DNA of 64,000 nucleotides from VRUE01 sp963814915 (GCA_963814915.1 CAWFEI010000014.1:62001-126000), one strand, 5' to 3'; shown: positions 43,169 to 51,811, numbered from the stretch's first letter. The notes: generated from the sequence alone by a model not told the origin. Program-made: numbers and translations.

Positions 43169-45867
43169 CAGAACTCGGGCCCGGCGGGCGCCTCTTCGAG
43201 CGGCGGGCCTTCGCCGGCGGGCTGCTGGACCGGCTGCTCATGGCCGCTGTGGTCGGCGAATTTGGGGAAGCGGTCGAGGAAGACGAGCTTCGGCGCGCCG
43301 ATCGGCCCGTTCCTATGCTTGGCGATGATCACGTCCGCGAGGCCGTCCGGCTCGTCTTCGGAGTCACGGTAGTAGTCCTCGCGATAGAGGAAGGCGACTA
43401 GGTCCGCGTCCTGCTCGATCGAGTTGTGGACGACGATATTGTCGGCGACGAAGTTGTGCAGGCCATCGACGGTGATGTCGAACACCTCCTCAACCCCATC
43501 GGGCTCGATCGAGACGATCGGGTCCCAGTAGGCGTCGCCCAGGGCCAGGTCGACGAGCTCCTCGCAGCGCACGGCTGAGGCCACTCGCATCGCTCTCTCT
43601 CTCCCTAGGCCCGTCCGGTAGAGGGCGGATCCGCAGTATCGGGTGTCGATTGCCGCCTGCATTTCCCGAGCGGTGATTCCGGCCTCATGCATGGCGGGGA
43701 CGACGAGGTCTCGCCAGGCGCCTTTCGGAATCAGATCGCGATTCGGGTTGCGGGCTCGTCCATCGAGGTGCTCCAGAATCGCGCTGGCGTTGCGGCGCTT
43801 GTCGGCCCCGAGCGCCCCCACGACCTCGAGGAACCGCACGAGGTCCGGGCCGCCGCTGACGGTCACATGGAACTGCGGCCTCCCTTTCGAGGGATTTGCG
43901 TGACGGCTGACCCGGGCGTTGATGGCAAGCCGGAGCAGCAGGGTCTGGACATCGTCGGCAAGGCGGCGGCTGCTCGTCGAGTAGTAGACGTTGACAGCAC
44001 TCCGCCGGCCGCCCAACCACACACATCCATCGGTCGCCCAGAGATGTCGGAGGAAGGTCGCGATCGCCCAGTTGGGTTGGGCCAGGACCACATCTGGCAC
44101 GCGCTTCTCGTGAGAGCGCAGCCCGAAGACGCCGAGGTCGTCCAGCCAGGCGGCGATCGGGTTGCGCTTTCCACGGGTGAGTCGTTCGGCAGTGGCCAGG
44201 TAGACCTGAAACCAGCGTCGCTCGCGCTTGACCCGAGGTCGGACCTGTCTGCCGAATACTCGGAGCGAGAGGTCCGCCACGATGCTTGCCAGCCGGCGCT
44301 CGTTGCTCGTGTACTGGATGGCATGACGGGGGAGAGTGCAGCCGTCGCCGATCAGATGACCGAGCAGGGCAAGTTCGTCTTCGCTCATCGTCGGCGTTGC
44401 CACCTCGGGCAGAGATCCGGGGACTGCGATCGGGTCCCCGGCGTTCAGCTCATCCAGGCGCCGCCAACCGGAAATCGTCAGGAACTTGTGGTTGCCGGTG
44501 GCGCGGATCGTGCGGCCGAGGCGAGTCGTGAGCCGGAATGCCTGCTTGTGGCCGGTCGAGAAGGCACCGGTGGCGAGGGCTGGGCGCAGCTTCCAGGTCT
44601 CCGTATCCATCGCCAGAACTTCGAAATTCGCCTGCCCGGCGAGCTCACGGATCGGGCGCCGGACACCCTCATGGGGAAGGTAGACGAGCGAATCGCCTGT
44701 CAGGCAGCCCGACTCGCGCAGGTCGGAGAGCATCGGCTTCGCCGGGGTGCGCTGCTCCGGGGCGCGGGAGAGCTGGGAGATCGCCAGCACCGGGACCTCG
44801 AGCTCGCGGGCGAGGATCTTCAGCCCGCGGCTCATCTGGCCGACCTGCTCGACCCGGTTGGCGCGCAGGTCGTCGGCGCGCATCAGCTGCAGGTAGTCGA
44901 CGATGACCAGTCCGAGGCCTCCCTGCTCCTGCGTCTGGGCGTGCAGCCGCCGCGCCTTTGCGCGCAGGTCGAGCAGGCCGAGGTCGGAGGAGTCGTCGAA
45001 CCACAACGGCGCTTCCTCGAGCTCGTTGCAGGCCCGCACGACCTTCGGCCAGTCTTTCTGGGCCACCTGGCCCTTGCGCAGCTTGTCGCCGGAGATCCGC
45101 GCCCGGCAGGCGATGAAGCGCTGCGCCAGCTCGACCTCGGACATCTCCAGGGAGAAGAAGGCGACCGGCAGCCCCCGCTTGACCGCGACGTTCTCGGCGA
45201 TGTTGGCGACGATCGCGCTCTTGCCCATCGCCGGCCGTGCGGCGACGATGATCAGGTTGCCGGGTTGGAAACCGCCAGTGATCGCGTCGATGTCGCGGAA
45301 GCCCGATGGGGTCCCGGTCATCTCGAGCTCGCCGGTGGAGAGCTTCTCGAGCCGGTCGACCTCGTCGTGGAGAATCTCCGAGAGCATGCGGAAGTCGCTC
45401 GCCTGCTCTTTGTGGGCGACTTCGAAAAGCAGCCGCTCGGCCCGCTCGGAGAGCTCGCGCGGTTCGCCCTCGCGCTCGTGGACCCAGCCCTGGATCTCCT
45501 GGCCGGCGCCGAGCAGCCGTCGCAGCAGCGAGTTCTGTTGGACGATCTCCGCGTAGTGCTTGGCGTTGCCGGCCGCCGGGACCTTTGCCGCCAGCTCGGA
45601 GACGTAGTGCTTGCCGCCCGCCTCCTCGATCGCATTGCGCTGCACCAGCGCCTCGCCGACGCTGAGCTCGTCGACCGGCGCCGACGCGGCGTAGAGGTCG
45701 TGCACGGAGCGGAAGATCGCCGCGTGCTTCTCCAGGTAGAAGTCCTCGGCGTTGAGCTTGACCTCGTCGATCACCCTGGTCAGCGCCGCATCGGAGACGA
45801 GCATCGAGCCGAGCACCGATTCCTCGGCCTCGATGTTCTGGGGCGGGACGTGGGTCGCGGAAGCCAT
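43168..45867 (-). CDS. dnaB: Replicative DNA helicase DnaB, interrupted by an intein
   Basis: 899-residue precursor. The N-terminal domain (1-170) has the DnaB start PPQNIEAEESVLGSML. The RecA-like domain has Walker A ARPAMGKSA near 210-218, FFSLEMSEVELAQR near 237-250 and VIVDYLQLM near 321-329. A 428-residue intein begins after DLRESG and ends before SIEQDADL, so the mature helicase has about 471 residues. The ATG at 45867 (MASATHVPPQN) is chosen over an upstream one that adds MWFLSW. The C-terminal 25 residues are Pro/Glu/Gly-rich. Unwinds DNA at the replication fork. Operon: membrane protein, dnaB, DnaC-like loader. Confidence 0.95.
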   Translation of the reverse strand: MASATHVPPQNIEAEESVLGSMLVSDAALTRVIDEVKLNAEDFYLEKHAAIFRSVHDLYAASAPVDELSVGEALVQRNAIEEAGGKHYVSELAAKVPAAGNAKHYAEIVQQNSLLRRLLGAGQEIQGWVHEREGEPRELSERAERLLFEVAHKEQASDFRMLSEILHDEVDRLEKLSTGELEMTGTPSGFRDIDAITGGFQPGNLIIVAARPAMGKSAIVANIAENVAVKRGLPVAFFSLEMSEVELAQRFIACRARISGDKLRKGQVAQKDWPKVVRACNELEEAPLWFDDSSDLGLLDLRAKARRLHAQTQEQGGLGLVIVDYLQLMRADDLRANRVEQVGQMSRGLKILARELEVPVLAISQLSRAPEQRTPAKPMLSDLRESGCLTGDSLVYLPHEGVRRPIRELAGQANFEVLAMDTETWKLRPALATGAFSTGHKQAFRLTTRLGRTIRATGNHKFLTISGWRRLDELNAGDPIAVPGSLPEVATPTMSEDELALLGHLIGDGCTLPRHAIQYTSNERRLASIVADLSLRVFGRQVRPRVKRERRWFQVYLATAERLTRGKRNPIAAWLDDLGVFGLRSHEKRVPDVVLAQPNWAIATFLRHLWATDGCVWLGGRRSAVNVYYSTSSRRLADDVQTLLLRLAINARVSRHANPSKGRPQFHVTVSGGPDLVRFLEVVGALGADKRRNASAILEHLDGRARNPNRDLIPKGAWRDLVVPAMHEAGITAREMQAAIDTRYCGSALYRTGLGRERAMRVASAVRCEELVDLALGDAYWDPIVSIEPDGVEEVFDITVDGLHNFVADNIVVHNSIEQDADLVAFLYREDYYRDSEDEPDGLADVIIAKHRNGPIGAPKLVFLDRFPKFADHSGHEQPVQQPAGEGPPLEEAPAGPEF
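43423..44706 (-). mobile_element. Intein in DnaB with a LAGLIDADG-type homing endonuclease
   Basis: Precursor residues 388-815. It starts with Cys (CLTGDSLVYLP), has the block B motif in TGNHKFLTISGW and ends with the penultimate His and last Asn (VADNIVVHN), followed by Ser as the first C-extein residue. All splicing residues are in place. The endonuclease domain is in the middle: the two dodecapeptide-like motifs are LLGHLIGDGC near 505 and LRHLWATDGC near 610. Insertion is in DLRESG / SIEQDAD, the same site as the classic cyanobacterial DnaB intein. Splicing should be active. Confidence 0.95.
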
Positions 45868-45914
45868 CCAGCTAAGAAACCACACCGACAGGCGGCGCGC
45901 GGTCGAAGATGCCG

Positions 45915-46490
45915 CTATTTAGGCTGCGGGATCTCTCCCGCCGCCTCCTGTCGTCGCTCACCGCGCCGCAGCATCCGCTGGGTCAGGATCGCGATGCTGA
46001 GGATCGCCGTCGCGCCGAGGCTGAGCTGCACGCTGAGCAGTCCCTCACGGCTCCAGTAGACGTCGCGCAGGTCGAGCAGCAGCGCCGCCTCGTCGAAGGT
46101 CAGCCCCATGCCGGCGCCCATCGGGATCGCCAGCCGGTCCTCGATCGCGTCGTCGTCGATCAGCAGCGCCGCGGTGCCGGAGCCGAAGGCGAGCAGGATC
46201 CCGGGCACGAAGTGGTGGATGTGGCGGCCGCCGACGCTGACGTTGCGGAACGGCCCCCAATCGTCGCGGATCCCCCAGGTCGAGATCCGCACGACGGCGA
46301 AGGCGCCGAGGAAGCCGGCCAGCAGGTTGAAGAGGACCGTTTCGCTGCGCGGCGTCGCTTCGTAGCCGCTGCGTGCGACGCCGACCGTGTCGAGCGCCGC
46401 CGCGGGAGCCGCTTCGACGAGCGGCTCGCCCTCGTCGCGCTCGTGCCGGCGGCGGCGCAGCATGCGGCCGAACTGACCCGCGATCACCAC
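45915..46490 (-). CDS. Integral membrane protein of unknown function in the ribosomal/replication operon
   Basis: 191 residues from a GTG at 46490. Three or four membrane helices: about 55-72 (LFNLLAGFLGAFAVVRIS), 92-112 and 150-170, with a conserved-looking HIHHFVPGI motif near residue 88 that could bind metal, and DDDAIEDRLA near 110. The frame is open upstream to a CTG at 46562, directly after the rplI stop, and this adds a full hydrophobic helix (ATVGLAAVSLAGAGVVIAG) followed by RRRR. The true start is therefore probably the CTG or a similar rare codon. Family unknown. Confidence 0.7.
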   Translation of the reverse strand: MVIAGQFGRMLRRRRHERDEGEPLVEAAPAAALDTVGVARSGYEATPRSETVLFNLLAGFLGAFAVVRISTWGIRDDWGPFRNVSVGGRHIHHFVPGILLAFGSGTAALLIDDDAIEDRLAIPMGAGMGLTFDEAALLLDLRDVYWSREGLLSVQLSLGATAILSIAILTQRMLRRGERRQEAAGEIPQPK

Positions 46491-46565
46491 CCCGGCGCCC
46501 GCGAGCGAGACCGCCGCCAGCCCGACGGTCGCCCGCTCCGAGCGCGCCCAGCTGAGTTGCAGCTT

Positions 46566-47018
46566 CTAGCTCTCCTCGGCGACGATCGTCTTCACCGCGG
46601 CTACGCTGCCGTCGGCGAGCTCGATCTCGACCATGTGGGTGCCGATCTCGCGGATCGGCTGCTCGAGGCGGACTTTGCGTTTGTCGATGCGAAGGTCGCG
46701 CGCCTCGCGGATCGCGTCGACGATCTCCTTGGGGCCCACCGAGCCGAACAGCTTGCCGCCGTCGTCGGCGCGCTGCTGGATCGTCAGCACGGTCTTGGAG
46801 AGCAGCGAGGCCGCCTGCTCTTCGCGTTCGGCCCGCAGCTGCGCGGCCTTTTCAGCCGCGGCCTGGCGCTGTTGGGCCTGCTCGAGCGCGCCCGCGGTGG
46901 CGGGGGCGGCGAGCTTGCGCGGGATCAGGTAATTGCGCAGGTACCCGGGAGCGACGTCGATCGGTTCGCCGCGCTGACCGAGGCTCTCGACGTCCTCGAG
47001 CAGGATCGCCTGCGTCAT
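46566..47018 (-). CDS. rplI: 50S ribosomal protein L9
   Basis: 150 residues with the two-domain L9 layout. The N-terminal rRNA-binding part is AILLEDVESLGQRGEPIDVA, then PGYLRNYLIPRKLA, the long central helix (ALEQAQQRQAAAEKAAQLRA) and the C-terminal domain (LFGSVGPKEIVDAI, GTHMVEIEL). ATG at 47018 overlaps the rpsR stop (TGATG-type, one base shared). Confidence 0.96.
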   Translation of the reverse strand: MTQAILLEDVESLGQRGEPIDVAPGYLRNYLIPRKLAAPATAGALEQAQQRQAAAEKAAQLRAEREEQAASLLSKTVLTIQQRADDGGKLFGSVGPKEIVDAIREARDLRIDKRKVRLEQPIREIGTHMVEIELADGSVAAVKTIVAEES

Positions 47019-47284
47019 CAACGCTCTCCGACGTAAGGCAGCAGGGCGATCTCGCGCGCCCGCTTCACCGCGACCGAGAGCTGTCGCTGATGCTTGCGCG
47101 AAAGCCCGGTCACCCGCCGCCCGCGCGTCTTCCCCTTGTCGGAGAGGAAGCGGCGCAGCAGGTTGAGGTCCTTGTAGTCGACCGACTCGGAGTTGATCCG
47201 CGTGTATTTACGCGGCCTGACGCGGTCCGCGCCCCGCCGTCCCCGGCGCGGCGAATCTCCACTGTTTTCTCTTGCACGGGCCAT
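47018..47284 (-). CDS. rpsR: 30S ribosomal protein S18
   Basis: 88 residues. A basic, glycine-rich N-terminal stretch is followed by the S18 core: RKYTRINSESVDYKDLNLLR, RFLSDKGKTRGRRVTGLSRK and HQRQLSVAVKRAREIALLPY. It has no zinc-binding CXXC motif, so it is the C- (zinc-free) form. ATG at 47284. Located between ssb and rplI, the normal order. Confidence 0.96.
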   Translation of the reverse strand: MARARENSGDSPRRGRRGADRVRPRKYTRINSESVDYKDLNLLRRFLSDKGKTRGRRVTGLSRKHQRQLSVAVKRAREIALLPYVGER

Positions 47285-47304
47285 AGCGGCCCGCAATCCT
47301 ACAG

Positions 47305-47778
47305 CTAGAAGGGAATGTCGTCGTCCCCGCCACCGCCGGCGCCCGCTCCGGCCGGCGCCGCGTCGTAGTCGGAGGTGTCGGCAGGCGTGTCGCTCTGCGG
47401 GCTGAAGCCGCCGTTGCCGTTCCCGCCGCCACCGTCGCGCGAGCCGAGGAACTGGACCGAGTTGGCGACGATCTGCACCGCCTGGCGTTTGCCGCCGCCG
47501 TCTTTGGCCTCCCACTCGCGCCAGTCGAGCCGCCCTTCGATCGCGACCGGGCGGCCCTTGGAGAGGTAGTTGGCGCAGTTCTCGCCCTGCGCCCCCCAGA
47601 CCGTGACGTTGAAGTAATTGGGCTTGTCGACCCATTCGCCGGTCGAGCCGTCCTTACGGCGGCTGTTGACCGCCACGCGCAGCTCGCAGACCGCCGTGCC
47701 GCTGCCCAGATGGCGCAGTTCTGGGTCCTGGGTCAGGTTCCCGGTGATGACCACCACGTTGATGTTCGAAGCCGCCAC
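47305..47778 (-). CDS. ssb: Single-stranded DNA-binding protein
   Basis: 157 residues. The OB fold spans about 5-110 (VVVITGNLTQDPELRHLGSG, FNVTVWGAQGENCANYLSKG, GRLDWREWE) and a Gly/Asn-rich linker leads to the acidic tip DDDIPF that contacts partner proteins. The GTG at 47778 is preferred: GAGGAG lies eight bases before it, whereas the alternative GTG at 47787 sits inside that ribosome binding site. Sits between rpsF and rpsR. Confidence 0.95.
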   Translation of the reverse strand: MAASNINVVVITGNLTQDPELRHLGSGTAVCELRVAVNSRRKDGSTGEWVDKPNYFNVTVWGAQGENCANYLSKGRPVAIEGRLDWREWEAKDGGGKRQAVQIVANSVQFLGSRDGGGGNGNGGFSPQSDTPADTSDYDAAPAGAGAGGGGDDDIPF

Positions 47779-47874
47779 GGCTCTCACTCCTCAAGATCGT
47801 TTATCGAGACACCAGTCTAAGAGCGCAGGCGGCGCAACTCTCCCCCCCGAAGCCGGAATCTGCGCGAAAAGGAG

Positions 47875-48465
47875 CTAGGCGGCGGAATCGCCGGGCTCGC
47901 CGTCGGCCGGGGCCTCGGCGGCCTCCGGCTCGGGCGCGGCGGCCTCGGCCTCAGGGACCTCGGCCGGGGCCTCCGGCTCCGCGGCCGGGGCGGGCTGCGC
48001 CTCGGCGGGCGGGTCGGCTACGGCGGTGGGAGCGGCGGCCTCGGCAGGCGCGGCGGCCGGAGTGGCGGGAGCGGCTTGCGCCGCGGGCGCCGGAGGAGCA
48101 TCCTGGCTGGGCCGCTCGCGTGACGCGCCGGGCCCCGGGGCGCTGCCCGACGGCGGGACCATCGTCGGCGTGCCGGCGTCGACTTTGAAGATGCGGAAGC
48201 GCAGCACGCCGTCGGCGATCTTGAGGTTGTGGTCGAGTTGCTCGAGCAACTCGGTCGGCGCCTCGAAGCGGAACCAGCGGTAGTCGGCCTCCGTGCGCCG
48301 GGCGATTTCGTAGGCCATCTTGCGCAGGCCCCAGACGTTCTCCTGCTTCAGCGTCCCGGCCGCGTCGATCTGGGCTTTCGCCTCTTTGGCGACAGCATCG
48401 CGGGCCGGGGCGTCCTGCCCCGGGTCCAACATCAGGACCAGCTCGTATTCACGTTGCGCGGCCAA
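47875..48465 (-). CDS. rpsF: 30S ribosomal protein S6 with a long Ala/Pro/Glu tail
   Basis: 196 residues. The S6 fold is complete in the first 98 (REYELVLMLDPGQ; GLRKMAYEIARRTEADYRWF; LKIADGVLRFRIFKVD). The last 95 or so residues are a low-complexity acidic tail made of Ala, Pro and Glu. S6 normally has about 95-135 residues. In E. coli, S6 receives a glutamate tail after translation; here a charged tail is genetically encoded. Start TTG at 48465; no other start gives the N-terminus MAAQREYEL. Confidence 0.93.
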   Translation of the reverse strand: MAAQREYELVLMLDPGQDAPARDAVAKEAKAQIDAAGTLKQENVWGLRKMAYEIARRTEADYRWFRFEAPTELLEQLDHNLKIADGVLRFRIFKVDAGTPTMVPPSGSAPGPGASRERPSQDAPPAPAAQAAPATPAAAPAEAAAPTAVADPPAEAQPAPAAEPEAPAEVPEAEAAAPEPEAAEAPADGEPGDSAA

Positions 48466-48490
48466 AGCGGCGTCGGACTATAGCGGCGCG

Positions 48491-48961
48491 CTAGTGAGGT
48501 GCGAACTCGGACGAGCCATCGTCGGGTGGCGCCGGGGTCGTTGGTGGGGGTTCGGGCGGGGGCGGATTCGGTGGAGGCGCTGCCGGGACGGGGGCTGTGG
48601 TGGGCGGATCCTGTCGCGAAGTGGCGGGCGGGTCCTGTCGTCGGGGGTGCATGCCCTTCTTGGCCTGCGACCTTCTCCGGGCAGAGGGACGATGCCCTCG
48701 GCGGGATTTGGCCTTGCCCTCCGAAGGCTCCGCCCTGCGAACGACATCCACCCCCGTCGCCACCCGCCCGAGGCGTCTTTTCAGCGGAAGCTCCTTCGCT
48801 TTCGCCGGGGCGGTCACGACTTGCGGCAATCCCACGTCAGCCGGAAGCGGCGCAGGTGGCGGCGGCCGCAGGAGGGTTGGTAGAAGCTGGAAGAGGACGA
48901 GGCCGGCGAGCGGGACGGCGGCCACTTTGGCCACCGGCTTCCAGCGGACGCGGAGTCGCAT
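48491..48961 (-). CDS. Proline-rich membrane-anchored protein of unknown function, containing a palindromic element
   Basis: 156 residues from an ATG at 48961. One membrane helix at about 10-29 (AKVAAVPLAGLVLFQLLPTL), then a basic Lys/Arg/Ser region and a C-terminal proline run (PPPNPPPPEPPPTTPAPP). Residues about 64-113 are encoded by the repeat at 48623-48773, whose ends recur at 61146. The gene is open despite this, so either the element was accepted in frame or the 3' half is not a natural coding region. Confidence 0.55.
   Translation of the reverse strand: MRLRVRWKPVAKVAAVPLAGLVLFQLLPTLLRPPPPAPLPADVGLPQVVTAPAKAKELPLKRRLGRVATGVDVVRRAEPSEGKAKSRRGHRPSARRRSQAKKGMHPRRQDPPATSRQDPPTTAPVPAAPPPNPPPPEPPPTTPAPPDDGSSEFAPH
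48623..48773. repeat. Palindromic element with ends shared by a second copy at 61146
   Basis: Left end GGCGGGCGGGTCCTGTCG (48623-48640) and right end CGCCACCCGCCCGAGG (48758-48773) are identical to those of the element at 61146-61230. The outer 30 bases of each side are complementary (GGCGGGTCC with its partner, and CGGGGGTG with CACCCCCG). The 150-base interior has further small inverted repeats. A degenerate second left end (GGCGGATCCTGTCG) lies just outside at about 48603. Confidence 0.8.
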
Positions 48962-48997
48962 GGGCTTCCAAGGGCTCAGCGGCCGAAACTCGCCCCC

Positions 48998-50458
48998 CTA
49001 CTTCGCGACGGCTTCGCGCAGCTCCGCGATGTCGCGCAGCTGGTCGTCGACCCAGTCGCCGGGATTGCGCGAATAGATGATCTCCTTCAGGTGGGCCGCC
49101 CGCACCTTGCGCTCCTCGGGGTCCATCGTCAGCGCCCGGTGGATCGCGTCGGCCTGCTCCTGCACGTCGAACGGGTTGACCGAGAGCACGCAGTCGGCCA
49201 GCTCCTCGTGTGAGCCGGTGTTCTCGGAGAGCATCAGCACGCCGTCGCGGGTGTTGACCGCCGGCGCCTCCTTGGCGACCAGGTTCATCCCGTCGAAGAT
49301 CGAGTTGACCATCAACAGGTCGAAGTGCTTGTAGCGGGCGACGGCCTCGGGGAAGTTCTCGTAGATCTTGAGGTCGATCGGCATCCAGTCGGTGGTGCCG
49401 TGGCGGTGGTTGACGACCGCCACGAGAGCCTCGATTTTCTCCAGGTACTCGGCGTACTCGGGCACGTCCTGGCGCGAGGGCTGCAGATGGGCGATGAAGG
49501 TGACCTTCTCGCGGAACTCCGGGTGCTGGGCGAGGAAGATGTCGAAGGCGGTGAAGCCGCGCAGCACGTTCTTGGAGAGGTCGGCCCGGTCGACCCGGAT
49601 GATCAGGTGCTCGCGGCGGCGCTCCAGCACCTCGCGCTCGTACTGAGCAACCTCGGGCGAGTCGGCGGCGCGCTGCAGGCGCTCCGCGTCGATCGAGAGC
49701 GGGTAGGCGCGGGCGCGGGTCTCGCCGCCGCTGTGGCGCACCAGGCACTGCTCGTAGTCGACCTCGACCTCGAGCAGTTCGTCGCAGCAGCGGATGAAGT
49801 TGAGGCAGTGCGAGTGCGTGTGGAAGCCGATGATGTCGTTGGCGAGCATGCCGCGGAAGATCGCCTCGCGGATCCGCCCCGGGAGGATCCGCCAGCTGTC
49901 GGGCTGCGACCACGGGATGTGGACGAAGTGGTGCAGGAAGACGTCGGGCCGCTGCTCCCGGATCATCCCCGGCGCGGTGTAGAGGTGGTAGTCGTGGAGC
50001 ATCACCAGCGGCCGCTCACGGCCCTCGATCTGGCCGAGCACTGCGTCGGCGATGTCGCGGTTGACCGCCTGGTAGCCGTTGTCCCAGGCGTCCTTCTCCT
50101 CCTGGCGGATGTCGGGCGCGTTGGAGAGGTCCCAGAGGTAGTGCTGGATGAACCAGAGGATCGGGTTGGCGATGACGTTGTAGAAGCCGTCGTAGGCGCT
50201 CGGGTCGCTGCCGACGAGCAGGACTTTGTAGTCGATCGCGTCGATCGAGAGCTCGACCGGCCCGCCGCGCTCCTCCGAGACGGCGACGTCCTCGTCGGTC
50301 ATCGCCGAGGCGATCCAGAGCGCCTCGCGGTGGGAGACGAGCCCCGACAGCGCCGTGACCAGGCCGCCGCCGCCGCGGCGCACGGTGCGCTCGCCGTCCT
50401 CGCCGCGCTCGAACTGGGCCGGGCCGCGGTTGGAGACGATGATCAGCGGATCATTCAT
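48998..50458 (-). CDS. otsA: Alpha,alpha-trehalose-phosphate synthase (GT20)
   Basis: Makes trehalose-6-phosphate from UDP- or GDP-glucose and glucose-6-phosphate. 486 residues, one GT20 domain, no phosphatase domain. Start MNDPLIIVSNRGPAQFE; the active-site loop RRGGGGLVTAL near 26-36; FIQHYLWD; DYHLYTAPGMIR near 150; HIPWSQPDSWRIL near 170; RVDRADLSKN near 275; and FDGMNLVAKEAPAVN near 380, which binds the sugar donor. Follows treT on the same strand. No OtsB-type phosphatase gene lies nearby. Confidence 0.92.
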   Translation of the reverse strand: MNDPLIIVSNRGPAQFERGEDGERTVRRGGGGLVTALSGLVSHREALWIASAMTDEDVAVSEERGGPVELSIDAIDYKVLLVGSDPSAYDGFYNVIANPILWFIQHYLWDLSNAPDIRQEEKDAWDNGYQAVNRDIADAVLGQIEGRERPLVMLHDYHLYTAPGMIREQRPDVFLHHFVHIPWSQPDSWRILPGRIREAIFRGMLANDIIGFHTHSHCLNFIRCCDELLEVEVDYEQCLVRHSGGETRARAYPLSIDAERLQRAADSPEVAQYEREVLERRREHLIIRVDRADLSKNVLRGFTAFDIFLAQHPEFREKVTFIAHLQPSRQDVPEYAEYLEKIEALVAVVNHRHGTTDWMPIDLKIYENFPEAVARYKHFDLLMVNSIFDGMNLVAKEAPAVNTRDGVLMLSENTGSHEELADCVLSVNPFDVQEQADAIHRALTMDPEERKVRAAHLKEIIYSRNPGDWVDDQLRDIAELREAVAK

Positions 50459-50572
50459 CAACCGGCAGCTGCTCCGCTCCCGTGGAGGTCGAAAAAGGTG
50501 GATATGGAGGGGCCCCCACTCCCGCGTCCGCACTGCCGGGTGGGTTTCCAGGCCTGATCCACACCGGGGAGG

Positions 50573-51811
50573 CTACTCGTCCAGTTCGCCGATCAGCTGC
50601 AGCCAGTCGCGCAGCAGGCGTGGCGAGAGGAACTCGCGGCGGGCGTGTTCCTTGCCCGCCTTGCCGAGCCGCTTGCCGAGCTCGGGGTCGGCGAGGATCT
50701 CGCGGCAGCGCTGGGCGCACTCGCTCGGCGAGTCGACCAGGTAGCCGCTGACGCCGTCGTCGATCTGCAGCGGGATGCCGCCGACGTTGCCGGCCACGGT
50801 CGGCCGCCCCTTCCACAGCGCCTCGGTGACGGTCAGGCCGAAGCCCTCGCGGATCGACTTCTGCAGGCAGACGTCGGACTGCGACTGGAAGGCGTTGACC
50901 TCGATCGCGCCGACGTTGTTGAGGTTGTTGAGGATCTTGATGTCCTCGTCGGCATCGGCGTATTCGACCGTCTGCTGGAAGAAGTCCCAGCCCTCGGGGT
51001 CGTCGGTCGCCATCGAGCCGACCAGGGCCAGCTGCACGTCGGGCACCTCGGCGGTCACCTCGCGGTAGGCGTCGATCACGCCGATCGGGTCCTTCCACGG
51101 GTCGAAGCGCGAGACCTGGGTGATCAGCGGCCGGTCGATGTCGATCCCGAACTGGTGGCAGACGAAGGCGGCGTCGTCGGGCGAGAAGGCCATGTTCTTC
51201 GGCGAGAGCGGGTCGATCGCCGGCGGGATGATGCGGATGCCGTTGGAGTCCCGCATGCCTCCCGGCACGTAGTCGGGCATGTGCCAGACGGTCGCGTCGT
51301 ACTCCTCGATCAGCGGCTGCAGCCGGGCGATCGGCGCCGGGTTGGGCTCGGAGAGGTCGATGTGGCAGCGCCAGACCCAGTTGCGGCTCTTCGCCCCGGC
51401 GCCGCGTTTGAGGCCGATCGGCTGCGGATCGTGGACGATCACGGTGTCCCACTCGCCTTGCAGGTTCTCGGCGTTGGTCGCGTTGATCTCGTCGAAGACC
51501 GCCCACTGCTCGTCGCTCAGCGACTCCTCGGCGCCCTGCAGTGAGTTGTGCAGGAGCTTGGTCGCGTTGAAGAACTCTTCCTTGCCGAAGATCACGTGCC
51601 AGTGGGCGTCGATGCCGACGTCGCGCATCAGCGGCACGATCGTGTAGAGGATCTCCGACACCCCGCCGCCGAAGGCGGTGGCGCTGACGTGGAGCACGCG
51701 CTGTCCCTCGAGCGGCCGGGCCAGCTCGCGGATGCGCTCGCTCAGCTCCTTGCCGGCGATGTGCGTGTAGTCGGAGAGGGACTTGTGGCCGAGTGCGACT
51801 TCCTGAAGCAT
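50573..51811 (-). CDS. treT: Trehalose glycosyltransferring synthase TreT (GT4)
   Basis: Makes trehalose directly from NDP-glucose and glucose. 412 residues with two Rossmann-like domains. N-terminal VLHVSATAFGGGVSEILY, then HVIFGKEEFFNATKLLHN, HDPQPIGL, RCHIDLSEPN and DYVPGG; the C-terminal donor domain has VSRFDPWKDP near 258 and QKSIREGFGLTVTEALWKGR near 330, which includes the EX7E motif. The ATG at 51811 gives MLQEVALGHKSL. TreT and OtsA in tandem is unusual, since they are alternative routes to trehalose. Confidence 0.88.
   Translation of the reverse strand: MLQEVALGHKSLSDYTHIAGKELSERIRELARPLEGQRVLHVSATAFGGGVSEILYTIVPLMRDVGIDAHWHVIFGKEEFFNATKLLHNSLQGAEESLSDEQWAVFDEINATNAENLQGEWDTVIVHDPQPIGLKRGAGAKSRNWVWRCHIDLSEPNPAPIARLQPLIEEYDATVWHMPDYVPGGMRDSNGIRIIPPAIDPLSPKNMAFSPDDAAFVCHQFGIDIDRPLITQVSRFDPWKDPIGVIDAYREVTAEVPDVQLALVGSMATDDPEGWDFFQQTVEYADADEDIKILNNLNNVGAIEVNAFQSQSDVCLQKSIREGFGLTVTEALWKGRPTVAGNVGGIPLQIDDGVSGYLVDSPSECAQRCREILADPELGKRLGKAGKEHARREFLSPRLLRDWLQLIGELDE

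Noticed and set aside
43687..46059. 790-residue plus-strand open frame opposite dnaB
   Set aside because: It is antisense to DnaB and its intein, with no domain-like composition. Motifs on the minus strand are unambiguous.
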